NCBI GenBank assembly: GCA_034769895.1
Contig: CM068367.1
Span: 125,711,927-125,775,926, forward strand
Direction of reading: 5' to 3'
Origin: Magicicada septendecula
Taxonomy: Eukaryota > Arthropoda > Insecta > Hemiptera > Cicadidae
DNA length: 64,000 nt
This document shows, piece after piece, positions 25,867-36,763 of the stretch. The position numbers and the translations under genes were made by a program. Positions within the stretch are counted from its first letter, which is position 1. Every line of letters begins with the position of its first letter. Under the pieces are notes generated by a model, which worked only from the letters and a program-made list of their open reading frames with translations, ran no database searches and was not told the DNA's origin.

Positions 25867-26283
25867 CATACATATATAGATACATACATACAATGGGGGG
25901 GGGTTTGCCCCTTAGGAGTGAAAGTTTTTAAAACCGTTTCTTAGTGAGCACCTAAGACCTATGATGAAGCTATGTTCAAAGTTTCATTGATATCCATTCA
26001 GTAGTTTTTGTTCTACGTTGATTCTATGTCAGTCAGTCAGGCAAACTTTCCCCCCCCTTTTTCCCCCTTTAAAGGTCGAATTTCCAAAAATCCCTTCTTA
26101 GCGGATACCTACATCACATAAGGAACCTACATGCCAAATTTCAAGTTTCTAGGTGTTATAGTTTCAGAGATTTCATGATGAATCAGTGAGTCAGTGAGTC
26201 AGTGGTATTTCTCTTTTATATATATAGATTATCAAATACAATTAGATTTGTTATTTAATAAAATCATATCCCAAACGTACTCT

Positions 26284-26391
26284 ACACATTTCATCTTGTG
26301 TGTGTGTGTGTTACACATTTCATCTTGTGTGTGCGCGTGTGCACGCGCTCGTGTGCGTGTGTGTGCATGCACGTGCGTGTGTGCATATATG
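26284..26391. repeat. Alternating purine-pyrimidine (GT/GC) tract
   Basis: Two copies of ACACATTTCATCTTGTGTGTG-like sequence are followed by mixed GT, GC and AC dinucleotides. The tract could adopt Z-form DNA. No gene. Confidence 0.7.
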
Positions 26392-26815
26392 TAGACATCT
26401 TATGATCCCATTCGTTTTTGAACAGTGCGTTTGAGATATGTAATGAACAAACACCTCAATGCGAGGCTAACAAAATTTTCATTCATTTTGCACATGCATA
26501 GAACAGTCTTATAGTGAGCACAGTGGCTGCAACAAGTCTAGCAAGAAAAATTAAAATATGCTAAGTGCTGGTGTGAAACAGCATTATGTGACACAGATGG
26601 TATGTGAGTGAAACAGCAAACTGTTATTGCCTATTCTCCACTCTAGTCACCACATACAATACTTCTAAGTGGCAGTAACTCTTTCTTTAGCTTCACGCAT
26701 GTCACTGTTCAAAAACGATTGTCAAGTTTATGGTCCACATGGACATACACCTTTCTCTGCCCTCCTAACAATTTCCCCATATCTATAGAATTTTATTAAG
26801 ATAAATATCTGTATA
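26392..26815. other. Spacer before mariner 1
   Basis: AT-rich DNA with no recognised gene or repeat. It ends in the TA target duplication (26814-26815) of the mariner. Confidence 0.4.
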
Positions 26816-28243
26816 CGAGGTGTGTTAAAAAAAAAAAGACCGAACTTTCACAATACCACGGCAGTATATGCAAAGAGCATGCTCCGACAAGTGGCGCTGA
26901 CTAGCAGCAACTTTCGGAAACATCACCCAATATTCCGCTCCTTCCTACCATTGTTGTGATTCTCGCTACAGCAGCTGAAATTAATATGTGTTCTAACTTC
27001 TCAACAAATTTTTCCCATAGTGAAAATGAAAGATGTTGAAGAACGTGTTTGCATAAAATTTTGCTTCAAACTCATAAAACGTTTATAGAAACGTTCGAAA
27101 TGCTTCAGCAAGCATATGGGGATGATTGTATGAGCCGAACGCAGTGTTATGACTGGTTTACTTATTTCAAAGCGGGAAGAATATCGACCATTGAAAATCC
27201 AAGACCTGGTCACCTTCGTCAATAAGTGACAATAAAATCAATGAAGTTCGCACTACAATACGTGAAGATTCTCGTTTAACTGTATGTGAGATTGCTGACG
27301 AATTGGGTATCAGTATGGGTTCATGCCATGAAATTTTAATAGGAAAACTGAACATGCATCGCATCTCAGCAAAATTCGTCCCACATTTGTAGTCCGATGA
27401 TCGGAAAGAGAATCGCATTTGACATCAGTCAGGAACTGCTCTACTATGCCAGTTCCACTGAAAACTTCATCAAAATCATTATAACAGGGGATGAGACATG
27501 GGTGTACGGATACGATGTTGAAACAAAGCCTTCGCAGTGGGTGGTAAAAGGATTGCCTCGACCAAAAAAAACCCCGGATGAGTCGGTCAAACACAAAGGA
27601 AATGTTGGTGGTGATTTATGACTGTAAAGGGTTGGTTCATCATGAATTCGTTTCATGTGGTCAGATAGTAAATAAGAAGTATTATAGGGAACTTTTAAGG
27701 TGTTTTGAGGATAGCAGTATGCAAGAAGAGGCCAGATCTGTGGAAAGAACAGATTTGGCTGTTACAACATGATAACACACACCAGTTTAAGCACCACTCC
27801 TTGTCGTCGATCAAAATCATTATAACAGGGGACGAGACATGGGTGTACGGATATGATGTTGAAACAAAGCCTTCGCAGTGGGCGAAACCTGCACCTTTGC
27901 AGTTGTATTGTATCTGGCAAAAAACAATACAACTATTCTACCTGACCCACTCTACCCTCCAGACTTAGCCCCAGCAGATTTTTTCTTATTCCCAAAACTG
28001 AAGGCAATCTTGAAAGGACATCATTTTGAAACAATAGATGAGATTAAGAAAAATAAGGAGGAACAGCAGTCCACCATTCCAAAAAGTGGATTCTAGGAAT
28101 CGTTCCAGAATTTTAAGAAACATTGGGAGTGGTGCATTGCCAGCAGGGGGAATACTTTGAAGTGGTTAAGCATGCATAAAGTTGTAAGTTCTTTAAATAA
28201 AATTTTTGTTGCAAAATTTTGGTCTTTTTTTGTACACACCTCA
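26816..28243 (+). mobile_element. Mariner element 1, inactive
   Basis: The left end CGAGGTGTGTTAAAAAAA and the right end TTTTTGTACACACCTC are imperfect inverted repeats of mariner type. A TA precedes the left end; the right TA has decayed. The length (about 1.43 kb) is near the usual 1.3 kb plus an internal duplication. The transposase is broken in several places. Confidence 0.85.
27020..28100 (+). pseudogene. Mariner transposase 1, broken, with internal duplication
   Basis: Pieces in different frames read as a mariner transposase. The N-terminal region is CIKFCFKL and SRTQCYDWFTYFKAG; the first catalytic block is IIITGDETWVYGYD (about 27475); then KGLVHHEFV (about 27625), RPDLWKEQI and LQHDNTH; then LAPADFFLFPKLK (about 27965). 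Stops and frameshifts separate the pieces. A 73-bp copy of the first catalytic block (27469-27541) is repeated at 27810-27882 with two changes. It replaces the sequence that should follow the second catalytic aspartate region. This is not a normal mariner layout. Confidence 0.85.
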
Positions 28244-29103
28244 GACACATACAAGCTACAAATGAACGTAAAAACAATGTTTTTTCCAAACTCACAATTT
28301 ACAGATCTCAGAATCTGTTTGCCTTGACTAAGTCTTAAAAATTTTGTAATTTAGAAACTGTTATCACTCAGACAGTAAACACTGTGGCAAGAGCAAAATG
28401 CAACTGTGAAAGTATAGTTGCCAATTCCTCATGTACACAGTGATTAAAAAAAACAATAATAATAAAATCTCTGAATTTATTTGTTTCCAATAAATTATTG
28501 GAAATGTTATGATGAAATGTTCTTGATTTTCACATATTATGCATTTTAGTTTGTGCATTTCTCTTCACAGATAATTAATAGTTTGTACAGTGAAAGAAAT
28601 AAAATGGTGACTATTGTTTATTTTGTCTAACTCACTGTTAAAATATATCTTTAATACAAACTATTTTCTACATTAATGTTTTAAGTTCAAGTGTTAGTAT
28701 GTTGCATTAACTACTCTAAAGGCCTTTTACAATAAACTAAAAATGTATTTACATTTTTGTAACCATTTATACTAAAAAAGAACTCATTCGTTTACATCTC
28801 ATTCACAACTTAGTAAAAACATGTAATTTTTAATGCACTGTTTTTGAACCGTTTCAATTTTTTTTTTTTTAATCCACAGGAATAAAACATGTTTTTACAT
28901 GTAAATGATGTTGATAGTACACATGAATCATGAAATTAACTAAATTTTACATACATAAACTCTATGCACAATGGCACAACTAAAGTTCACTGTGATTAAC
29001 TAAATAAATAAAGAATTGTGAATTACATTAAATAACAGCGTTTACTAAATGAAATTAATTACTTCTGTTAGGTGTGAAAAGAAATCTGTCATGTTTCACT
29101 CAC
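28244..29103. other. AT-rich spacer or intron
   Basis: No clear exon is seen. About 28507-28622 is duplicated at 30080-30195 (about 115 bp, few changes), so it is a dispersed repeat. A minus-strand acceptor-like TACTTTCACAG at about 28410 precedes a short open stretch, too weak to call. Confidence 0.35.
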
Positions 29104-29130
29104 CATTTTGGTATGCAGAAGGGACTATAT
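29104..29130 (-). CDS. TNF-receptor-like gene, small exon after the transmembrane exon
   Basis: This 27-base minus-strand exon sits between a strong acceptor (TTGCATGTTCTTTCAG style, pyrimidine-rich) and the consensus donor ATG|GTGAGT. It enters and leaves in phase 1, matching the exon at 29860, and would encode IVPSAYQN at the start of the cytoplasmic tail. Very small exons can arise by chance, so support is only the two good splice sites and the phase match. Confidence 0.45.
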
Positions 29131-29859
29131 CTGAAAGAACATGAATTGTATTAAAAAATATGTTCACAATTTAACATTTTTTTGCTTTTGTTTATTTTCA
29201 AAGAAGTGTACTACAAAATCAAAAAAATCTTACACAATTCTTTTACACCAAATTAAAATAATCACTATAATTACCACTAATTATAATACCAAGTACATAT
29301 ATTTCAACCAAGTATCGTAATCGACTGTACAATACTCAACTACAGTAAAATTCAACCATACAGTATTACAAACCATACAGTATAGGCAATGATAATTCAG
29401 CCAACTGCTTATCAAAAAAATTTTGTAACTTTCTAAAAGCTAAGCCTGAATTTCATGGCCCAAAGTGATGGAACAATTTAACATGCATAACTTGCTAGAA
29501 GTTTCTATAATTTACATGCAGCAATTTTTATTGTATTTTTCTCCAGCAATCAAACATCCCTTGGATCTCATTTGTTTGGTGATTGTGTTTTCTGACAGTT
29601 TCCGGGAAATAACTGTTTTTAAAAATTATACAAAGCAATCTCTCAAAGGCTAAAAGAGGACTCAAGATCATAAAGTTGTAAATTATAAGTATTCTTACTT
29701 ACAAATATTGAGAAGTATAATACTGTACTATTTGAAAAAAATATATAAATAAGACCACCTCAAGAAGATGGATAAACCCAGAGACTTGCCTGCTCAGACA
29801 GTCGTGAAAAAGGATTAAGAGAAGACAGGGGGGTCCACAAAAGATATCCTAAGACTTAC
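29131..29859 (-). other. Intron of the TNF-receptor-like gene
   Basis: AT-rich. A further 25-base microexon candidate lies at about 29702-29726 between TTTTTTCAAATAG and GTAAGT on the minus strand, but including it would break the simpler phase match. Confidence 0.35.
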
Positions 29860-30009
29860 AGGCGAGACTGACATTTAGAAGAGCCAACAGTAGTAGATGG
29901 ATAGTGATGGTGACTAAACTATAAACCCCTATGGTAAGAGGAGTGTCATGAAAGGTCTTGTTGGGATAAAATGGATGAAACAGTGCAGATACAACCTGTG
30001 AGGTAGTAA
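29860..30009 (-). CDS. TNF-receptor-like gene, stalk and transmembrane exon
   Basis: This 150-base minus-strand exon is bounded by an excellent acceptor (CTACCTTTCTCTAGCAG) and the donor GCCT|GTAAGT, phase 1 in and phase 1 out. It encodes a short stalk with an N-glycosylation site (PNKTF). A hydrophobic stretch follows, LTIGVYSLVTITIHLLLLAL with LNVSLA after it, long enough for one membrane span. The in-frame sequence upstream of the acceptor is also open, so the exact start rests on the splice site. The order ectodomain, stalk, single span fits a type I receptor. Confidence 0.6.
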
Positions 30010-31251
30010 CTGCTAGAGAAAGGTAGACAGATATATCATTTGAAATGAGGGAGACAGCAACAGCTGTAGACATTCTTATTTTATGATGAAATGTTCTTGA
30101 TTTTTACATATTATGCATTTTAGTTTGTGCATTTCTCTTCACAGACAATTAATAGTTTGTACAGTGAAAGAAATAAAATGGTGACTGTTGTTTACTTTAG
30201 ACCTTGTACTGTTCAGTTTATATTTAACTGTTAGGTTAAATAAACTACATATGCAGAAAATTTACAGCTAATTGAAGACTATAATTCAAGTAGCCAGAGG
30301 AAGCAAATGAACCAAACAAACATTATACCGAGAATGTAAGAGTTTAACATGTGGTCAATTTGAGACCACAACAGGCAATGGTATTTTAAATAAGCTAATG
30401 AACAAACTATACATTAAGCTTTAGATGAAATATTTTGTCTGATTCGTCTGGCAAGCTATGAATATCTCGTTCTGGAAAGTTTTATGGTCATCACTGCTAT
30501 ATTCGTCATTGGTTGGTTAATTCATCTGATGACTATGGTTTTTCTTGAGCCATTTTTATCACACCTATAAAGTGTTTTGCTTTTATTTATTTACTTTTGT
30601 TTGTCACCTATACATTATGTAAATACTTTAGTGTGTTTTGACTCTCTGTCAGCTCAAGGACGGAGTATTGTTTATCTTTAATTTTTGATGTTTTAGTTTT
30701 ATTTTTGTCTGAAGACGGCTATCAATTTGTTGTGTAGTTGAAGCATCGCTTTTTAATAAAAAAAGCGGTGCATTATTCAGTAGGAATAACTGAAGTAGCT
30801 GATGCAATGAAGAGGAAACTGAAGCCAAAACAGAAATGTGTGGTTACATGACAAGACTGTGGGATAACAGACAGCCAGATGTAAAAAAATAAATGTCTGA
30901 ATGGGAACCCTCATTGAAAAATTCCTTGGTTAAAGGCAGACCTCAAAAAAGAAAAAAAAACTTAATCTGTTAATAATAATCTAAAGGAGGCTTTGACTCA
31001 GTAATGAGCTGCTGAAGAAGATGAAGAAGTTAATAATAATCTACATTAGGTACATCCACCTCTGAGCACGTTTTTGTTTATTTTTGTTCTACATCAGGTG
31101 GTGTTACAACTATAAAACGTTGCTATCCGATTGTGCAATAAAATAGTACAAGTTTTCAATAAAGCTTAGTCACTTGCTATTTCTACTGTGAATCTTACAC
31201 ATTCTACTTAAACTAGTCCAATAGTGAAAAATATGAAAACAGATTAGTTAC
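30010..31251 (-). other. Intron of the TNF-receptor-like gene
   Basis: AT-rich, with a dispersed repeat at 30080-30195 (copy at 28507). No other feature recognised. Confidence 0.45.
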
Positions 31252-31328
31252 CTGTTTGACTAGAAGTATATTCAGATACTACACAGAAATCTCTAGTACT
31301 CCCCTCAGCCAGAATTTCTTCTTCGTAC
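31252..31328 (-). CDS. TNF-receptor-like gene, end of cysteine-rich domain
   Basis: This 77-base minus-strand exon has an acceptor (CATCTTCCATTGTGCAG) and a donor (ACAG|GTAACT). It enters in phase 2, completing the glycine codon split at 35145, and leaves in phase 1. It encodes YEEEILAEGSTRDFCVVSEY then TSSQT, which closes the cysteine-rich region and begins the stalk. All three frames except this one contain stops or break the phase. Confidence 0.65.
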
Positions 31329-32382
31329 CTGCACAATGGAAGATGTGTATATTACAAAAGCAGAAATGACTATAGATAACTACCTTTTATTAATTAACAT
31401 GCCACACTACAATACCATTGTGAGTATTTTAGAGTTATGTATAAACTCTGTTAGTATTCTGACTACTCACTGGGCATAGTCTATGCTGCCTGCTGCCACT
31501 TAATACAGACTGGCCACCGCAGATTTCTCCGGTCTGTTGGCTTCGCCGTCTTGCCCTACGTTTACGTGTAACGGACCGCATTGGCAGACTGCTAAGTTGG
31601 TGCATCATAAGAATCATCTTCAAATTGACCAGGAAGATACAGCAGTTCCTGAGGCCAGTAAAACACACCAGGTCCACTCTTGTCATGCAGAGTATATGGC
31701 ATGCCTTGCTCATATGGTCAGATTTACATCAGCACCATGAAGCGTAGCGTCCACACCTGTATTGAACACAGCTGCTGAGCACCCACTCACTAATGCTGAT
31801 CATCACGTGCTCTTCGAGGAGATCAAGATCCTATCCTTAGTGAGTGCCTACTTCCCTCAGCTGCATATGGAGTCCATGCAGATTCATAAGCATGGTTCTG
31901 TCGCAATGAATTGGAGAGAAGAAAGCCTCTTGTTAAATAGGATTTGGCATGCTGTACTGCTGAACCAATCATAGTGCACTTGATTCTGGTTGGCTGATGC
32001 TGAATTCAGCCCATTAATTTATTTAAATGGGCTTGCTTATGACCAAAAACTTAATCCTTTGCCACAGTACTGTGGAAACTGGTGAACAGAGTACCAACTG
32101 ATTTACTAGTCATAACACTGAAGATGGCCTCCAACAGTGGGGCTGAAACATCTGTTTTAAGTGGCAGCATTAGACCACATCCTAATAACCCGATGAGTAG
32201 TCCAAATATTAACAGAGTTGACACCAGCCGTGAAAGCCCACCAGTTATGTATAAACTATCTAAATTGGGTAAATTCATTTCCTTTTGTAGTTGTTTATCT
32301 ATTTTGCTCCATTAACATGTGTACTACTAACTGTATATAATGTTTTTAAGAGCCTCTCTATTCATTACAAAATAGATATGTA
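31329..32382. other. Intron containing a GC-richer unannotated stretch
   Basis: About 31470-32330 has a higher GC content than its surroundings and several short frames on both strands, none with a recognisable domain. It includes CTGAAGATGG and GGGGCTGAAACATC (32117-32152), which resembles a decayed CTGATGA...GAAAC retroelement tail. It is probably an old, unclassified repeat. Confidence 0.3.
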
Positions 32383-33858
32383 CAAGGTCTGTAAATTAAG
32401 TAATGAGACTAATCATGTAGCAGTCAATATGGCAACACAGTAAGGTTTCCATTAACACAGATGGTTAAATAAACAGTTGATTGGTATTGAGTATTAATAT
32501 TATTGTCTATTGTTGCCACGTGAAACATAAACAAGGTTTTCATAAAGTGAGTTTTTGTTGTGCGTTATAAACATAAGAGACATCAATTATAAGCAATATT
32601 GCTCATATGACCAAATCCAAAATCAAAACCATGTTCATTTGTTTCTTCGATAGTAATGACGACATTATCCATAAGGAGTTTTAGCCTACAGGACAGACTG
32701 TTAATCAACATGTTTACTGAGACATTCTTGAAAGGCTGCGGAAAAGAGTTGCCTGCATGAGACCAGCCATCATGAACATCTGTTTTGTATTAAACTCAGG
32801 CACAATGGTACTGAGACTTTTATAAAATTTACAAAGGCATATGTAGATGAAGCTTTGTCAAGAACGCATGTTTTCAGATGGTTTAAAGCATTTTCAGATG
32901 GCCGGGAATCAATTAAGCATGATCCACGCCCTGAAAGACTGTCAACGTCAAGAAGTGACGACAACATTGATAGAATCAGGGGACTTGGTACGATCTCACC
33001 GTCGATAACCATCAGAATCATTGCAGAATAATTAAATTTGAACCACACTACAGTTTATTCTAAACAAATTGGGAAAAGAAAAGTTTGTGCGAAATTGGTC
33101 CCACAAAAACCTCACTCTTGAACAGAAAGACAACACGAGGGAAGTGTGGCGTGATCTTCTAGGACGAATTGAAAATGTTCCTGATTTTTAAAAAAATGTT
33201 ATTACTGGTGATGAATCATGGTTCTTTGAGTACAATCCAGAAACAAAACACCAGAGCGAGAAGTGGCACACAGAAAACTCACCACGTTCCAAAAAAGCAA
33301 AAAGAAGCAAATCTAAAATCAAAACCATGTTCATTTGTTTCTTTAATAGTAATGGCATTATCCATAAGGAGTTTTAGCCTACAGGACAGACTGTCAATCA
33401 ACATGTTTACTGAGAAATTCTTAAAACGCTGCGGAAAAGTTGCCCGCGTGAGACCAGCCATCATGAACACCTGGATGCTGCATCATGACAAACCACCTTG
33501 TCACACAACGCTCTCGGTTAATGAGTTTTTGGCAAAGAAAAATATTCCTGTTGTTCCTCAGCCTCCTTCTTCACCTGACTTGAGACCTTGTGACTACTTT
33601 CCCTTCCCGAGATTGAAAAAACATCTCAAATGACACTATTTTGGGACAGCAGATAACATTTAAAAAAATGTAACCGAACGGTTGAAGGAGAATCAAGTTT
33701 CTGAGTTCCAGAACTGCTACGGAGGGTGGAAAACCCAACTAAAGCGTTGTGTGGTTTCAAAAGAGAACTATTTTGAAGACAATAGAGTCTAGATATAGTT
33801 TGATTGTAAATAAAAGGTTTTGCTGAATTAGTCTCCATTACTTAATTTAGAGATCTCG
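32383..33858 (+). mobile_element. Mariner element 2 (mauritiana/cecropia-like), inactive
   Basis: Imperfect inverted ends (CAAGGTCTGTAAATTAAGTA and the inverse of CGAGATCTCTAAATTAAGTA) are flanked by TA on both sides (32381-32382, 33859-33860). The transposase is degenerate, and a 170-bp piece of it is duplicated near the left end. Confidence 0.85.
32612..33640 (+). pseudogene. Mariner transposase 2, scrambled
   Basis: In normal order, the DNA-binding and linker parts can be read in pieces at about 32790-33180 (SRTHVFRWFKAFSDGRESIK, ERLSTSRSDDNIDRIR, KVCAKLVPQK). The catalytic part follows at 33169-33630 (IKTMFICFF-like; then MNTWMLHHDKPPCHTTLSVN, NEFLAKKNIPVVPQPPSSPD and CDYFPFPRLKKHLK). 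The segment 33308-33473 also occurs, with more divergence, at 32612-32782, upstream of where the protein should begin. Stops and frameshifts are numerous. Confidence 0.8.
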
Positions 33859-35144
33859 TATGTAATACTGGTTTCAACATATTTACTTACACACAGAATT
33901 TCAAATCCCAGATAACTTATGCAGCATACTCAGGGGTGACAAAATATAAAATTTTCACTCAACCAAAGTGGTATTTGGCACTCCCTCTTCATCATCACCC
34001 CTCCAATAAAAATATAACCTTTTCATATTTTTACATTGGCAATCTCAATTTTGAACATTAAAGCTTGTTTGCTTAACACTTTGAGCCTGTGACTTTAACA
34101 CAGCGGTACATCATCACCCAGCCCGGGCCATTTTTCCACATATTTAAAACACTGCAGCTACTAAATCTGACTTTACAAAATATATCTTATTAATATTTTT
34201 ATAAATGTCTACATGTCTTCTTTAAAGTTATATGGTCTATATTAGATTTGGGTGTTTACGTGGCATGTAATTGTTTTTTAAAAAATTTATGTTTTGCACA
34301 AAAATTGGAGAAAACTTCCAATTTCATTGTCCTAAATATATTGCATAACATGTTTATGTTTTCATATAACAATTTTATAAAATTAGGTTTTGGTAATTTC
34401 TTTTTTTTTATGAAATAATTTAAAACATGGCTTGTTAATATGGTAATACAACAGCTTGCACACAATGAATGTTTATTTTTTTGTTGGTAAGAAAATGAAC
34501 ACACTTACCGGATGATTGGGTACTACAAGATCTGTTTTTAAAACAACTGCTAGGATGTCTTTATACATGCAGGGCCGTTAAAAACAATACAGAATTGCAA
34601 GACGTCAACTGACATCCTCTGGCATTCTCAAAAGTTTTTGGAGGACATCAACTGACGTCCATCGGACTCAAAGTGATAATTTAATTCAAAAAGACGTGTT
34701 GTTCATACACATATTTTTATTTTTGTATTTAGTATTGGGGAGAATATCTTAAATAAATGCTGGGAGTTTTGTAAAAGTTAATTGCAAAAAGCCAGCTACA
34801 GTAATATTTTGTGCAACAACACATAGTAATTTCACTATATCCAATTACACATAAATAATAATAATAACTATTATTTTCAATTACTAACATACTATGACAG
34901 AGAATACATTAAGTTTTAACAGCCACATTCTATTGTTCGAACAGGTTTTCAACTACTAGACATAAAGTTAAAATTAAATTTTATCACAAGGTAAAATAAA
35001 TGATAAAACTGATTAACTAACATGAGATGGTAAAAAGTTATTTTACCCCTTAATAGTACACTGTCCTAAGAGGGTAAAAACTGAGACTGCCGAGTGTGAA
35101 AAACACTTCAGAAAAGTGTTGACAATAAAAGTGTTACAACTTAC
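33859..35144 (-). other. Intron of the TNF-receptor-like gene
   Basis: AT-rich. No further exon or repeat recognised. Short frames on either strand lack domains. Confidence 0.4.
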
Positions 35145-35308
35145 CCGGTAAAACACTGTCCACATTCAGCTGGGACTTTGGGGCACTGCCGCCACGATGA
35201 AGTCCGCTTGTACACATCGCATTCCACACATTTTGCACAGATTTGAGAGGGCATAAAGCAGTAGTATCCATCAGGACATTGATAGTCTGACTCACAATTC
35301 AACAGGTA
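35145..35308 (-). CDS. TNF-receptor-like gene, cysteine-rich domain exon
   Basis: This 164-base minus-strand exon lies between the acceptor ATGTCTGCAG and the donor CCGG|GTAAGT, phase 0 in and phase 2 out. It encodes 54 residues with nine cysteines (YLLNCESDYQCPDGYYCFMP, then SQICAKCVECDVYKR, then SWRQCPKVPAECGQCFT). The spacing C-PDGYYC-CxxCxxC-C-CxxC is that of a TNF-receptor-type cysteine-rich domain, which binds TNF-like ligands outside the cell. In insects the known receptors of this class are Wengen and Grindelwald, and I cannot say which this matches. The codon composition differs sharply from the AT-rich surroundings. The exon is well supported; the family name is moderately supported. 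Confidence 0.7.
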
Positions 35309-35726
35309 CTGCAGACATACAAAATAATAAAATTATGTCAATACATTCAAACACACACTTACATACAACACTAATGATGTAGTTTTGAGAAATAAATTTT
35401 TTTTAAATTATTTCAAATAAACTCTACTTGATGCTAACGTTACATCTCTAAGTGAACCATCTGTATATACATGTGACAAGGTGTTCACTGAACTGCAACC
35501 TGGGTAGCACACATACAATTCAGGGTACTAAATTACCCTGCTATCTTTTGTCTAACTCAGCTGATGCAGAAATTTCTTTCACAAGAGACTTTGTCCTCAT
35601 TTTGTGGCAACAGAAAACCTGCTGACTTCCACTAGGTGAAAACCACTTACCAAGTCTATTTAAATAGGTCACACTACTATTTAAACCAATACCAGATACA
35701 CTACCAGAATATTATTAGTATACTCG
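35309..35726 (-). other. Intron of the TNF-receptor-like gene
   Basis: AT-rich, nothing else recognised. Confidence 0.4.
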
Positions 35727-35872
35727 ACAGGATCGCCCAGTATCGGCTGAATTTATGGGAACATCTTTGCTGAATGGATGACTGCCACATCTCCAAACAA
35801 CTCTGGAACTATAAGCCGAGGGGACGGAGAGGTGTGGGACGTCCGAGGAAGCGCTGGAGTGACCAGCTCTAA
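35727..35872 (+). pseudogene. Non-LTR retrotransposon, C-terminal fragment of reverse transcriptase ORF
   Basis: The plus strand reads RIAQYRLNLWEHL, one stop, then MDDCHISKQLWNYKPRGRRG, then VGRPRKRWSDQL and a stop at 35870. The W-H...M...K...P.GRR..GRPR.RW.D pattern is the familiar tail of Jockey/CR1/I-type ORF2 proteins. Only the tail is present, as expected of a 5'-truncated insertion, and it lies antisense in the receptor intron. Confidence 0.75.
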
Positions 35873-36564
35873 ACTTTGCCTATTTGAGACCGGAACAAAC
35901 CATCCTTGGTTTAATCCATCATCATCACGACGACAACGATGCCAGACACACTCTCTAATACACTTAACAGCCAGACATCAACTTTTAAAAAGAAACTAAC
36001 TGTATACATATACATCGTTCATTAACTTTCCTCGTGAAGAGACCATAACAATTGGCCTTTGTAAAGCATTATGTATTGTGGTACAGTGATATAGCCAAGC
36101 TTTACTCTGAGGAAACATTTTCAGGGAATAACTCCGGAGGAACATATTAGTAGTAGGCAGACAAATGAATACAAATTTATATCACTAAATCTGGCACAAG
36201 CTTAAGCAGACATGGACACCCGCATGTGCACACATCATTCCTTTTTTTTATTTGTCATTATTATTACTAATGCTTATTTACTAATGAATTACTACTAATT
36301 TTATTTATTTTTTTTTATTGAAGCTCAAGCTGAAGATTAGTAAATATTATTAAATTTTAAGCATATTTAATGTGGGCACTGATTAAAAAATTATAAATGT
36401 TAATGAAGTATTAATAATTTAAATTAAGTGATTTTTAGAAAAGAATGTATTTATTCTTAATTAACAATGAACGTCTAAGTAAAAACAGCTGTGATAATTC
36501 TAAAAAAATTCCTACAATCTGACATACATATTATTATTGGTATCCAAGACACTTTGTTATTTAT
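35873..36564. other. AT-rich intron sequence
   Basis: A short ATC/ACG-rich 3' tail of the retrotransposon fragment (to about 35945) is followed by AT-rich DNA. Nothing else seen. Confidence 0.35.
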
Positions 36565-36763
36565 AAATTAATAAATTACCTTATATCCGTCGTGTGACTT
36601 TGTTTTATTATTTAAAATTATGCGTTTCGGAACATATGTTCCATCATCAGACTCTTTACTCAGTGGAGATCATCAACTGTTAAAAACACACGTCAGTATG
36701 GGTGCGCACCCTACGGAGGCTGACCAGATACTTTAACATTTACATAAGGTAATTTATTAATTT
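36565..36763 (-). mobile_element. Small inverted-repeat element with hammerhead-like core
   Basis: A 20-bp perfect inverted repeat (AAATTAATAAATTACCTTAT at 36565-36584, inverse at 36744-36763) bounds 199 bp. Inside, the minus strand has a CTGATGA...GAAAC core. No coding capacity. Family uncertain; Penelope-like elements are known to carry hammerhead ribozymes. Confidence 0.5.
36624..36650 (-). ncRNA. Hammerhead-ribozyme-like core
   Basis: The minus strand reads CTGATGA, T, then the perfect stem-loop GGAACATATGTTCC, then GAAAC. This matches the catalytic core and helix II of a hammerhead ribozyme, except for one extra base between CTGATGA and helix II. A GTC that could be the cleavage triplet lies downstream (about 36595), but I could not pair helices I and III convincingly. 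Confidence 0.4.

Larger units (their letters stand above)
24318..26228 (-). mobile_element. Non-autonomous Helitron with internal tandem repeats
   Basis: The minus-strand 5' end TCTATATATATAAAAGAG follows an A (26229). The 3' end reads CAACGCTGGGTAAATCGG then CTAG (24318-24321), although the base after it is A instead of the usual T. About 25905-26005 is nearly identical to 24160-24260 of the neighbouring Helitron, so the two share a 5' module. No Rep or helicase is encoded. A GC-rich island (24960-25090) and a six-unit tandem array lie inside. Confidence 0.6.

Noticed and set aside
35778-35999. 73-codon plus-strand frame
   Set aside because: The meaningful frame here is the shifted one that ends GRPRKRWSDQL; this frame is a shadow.
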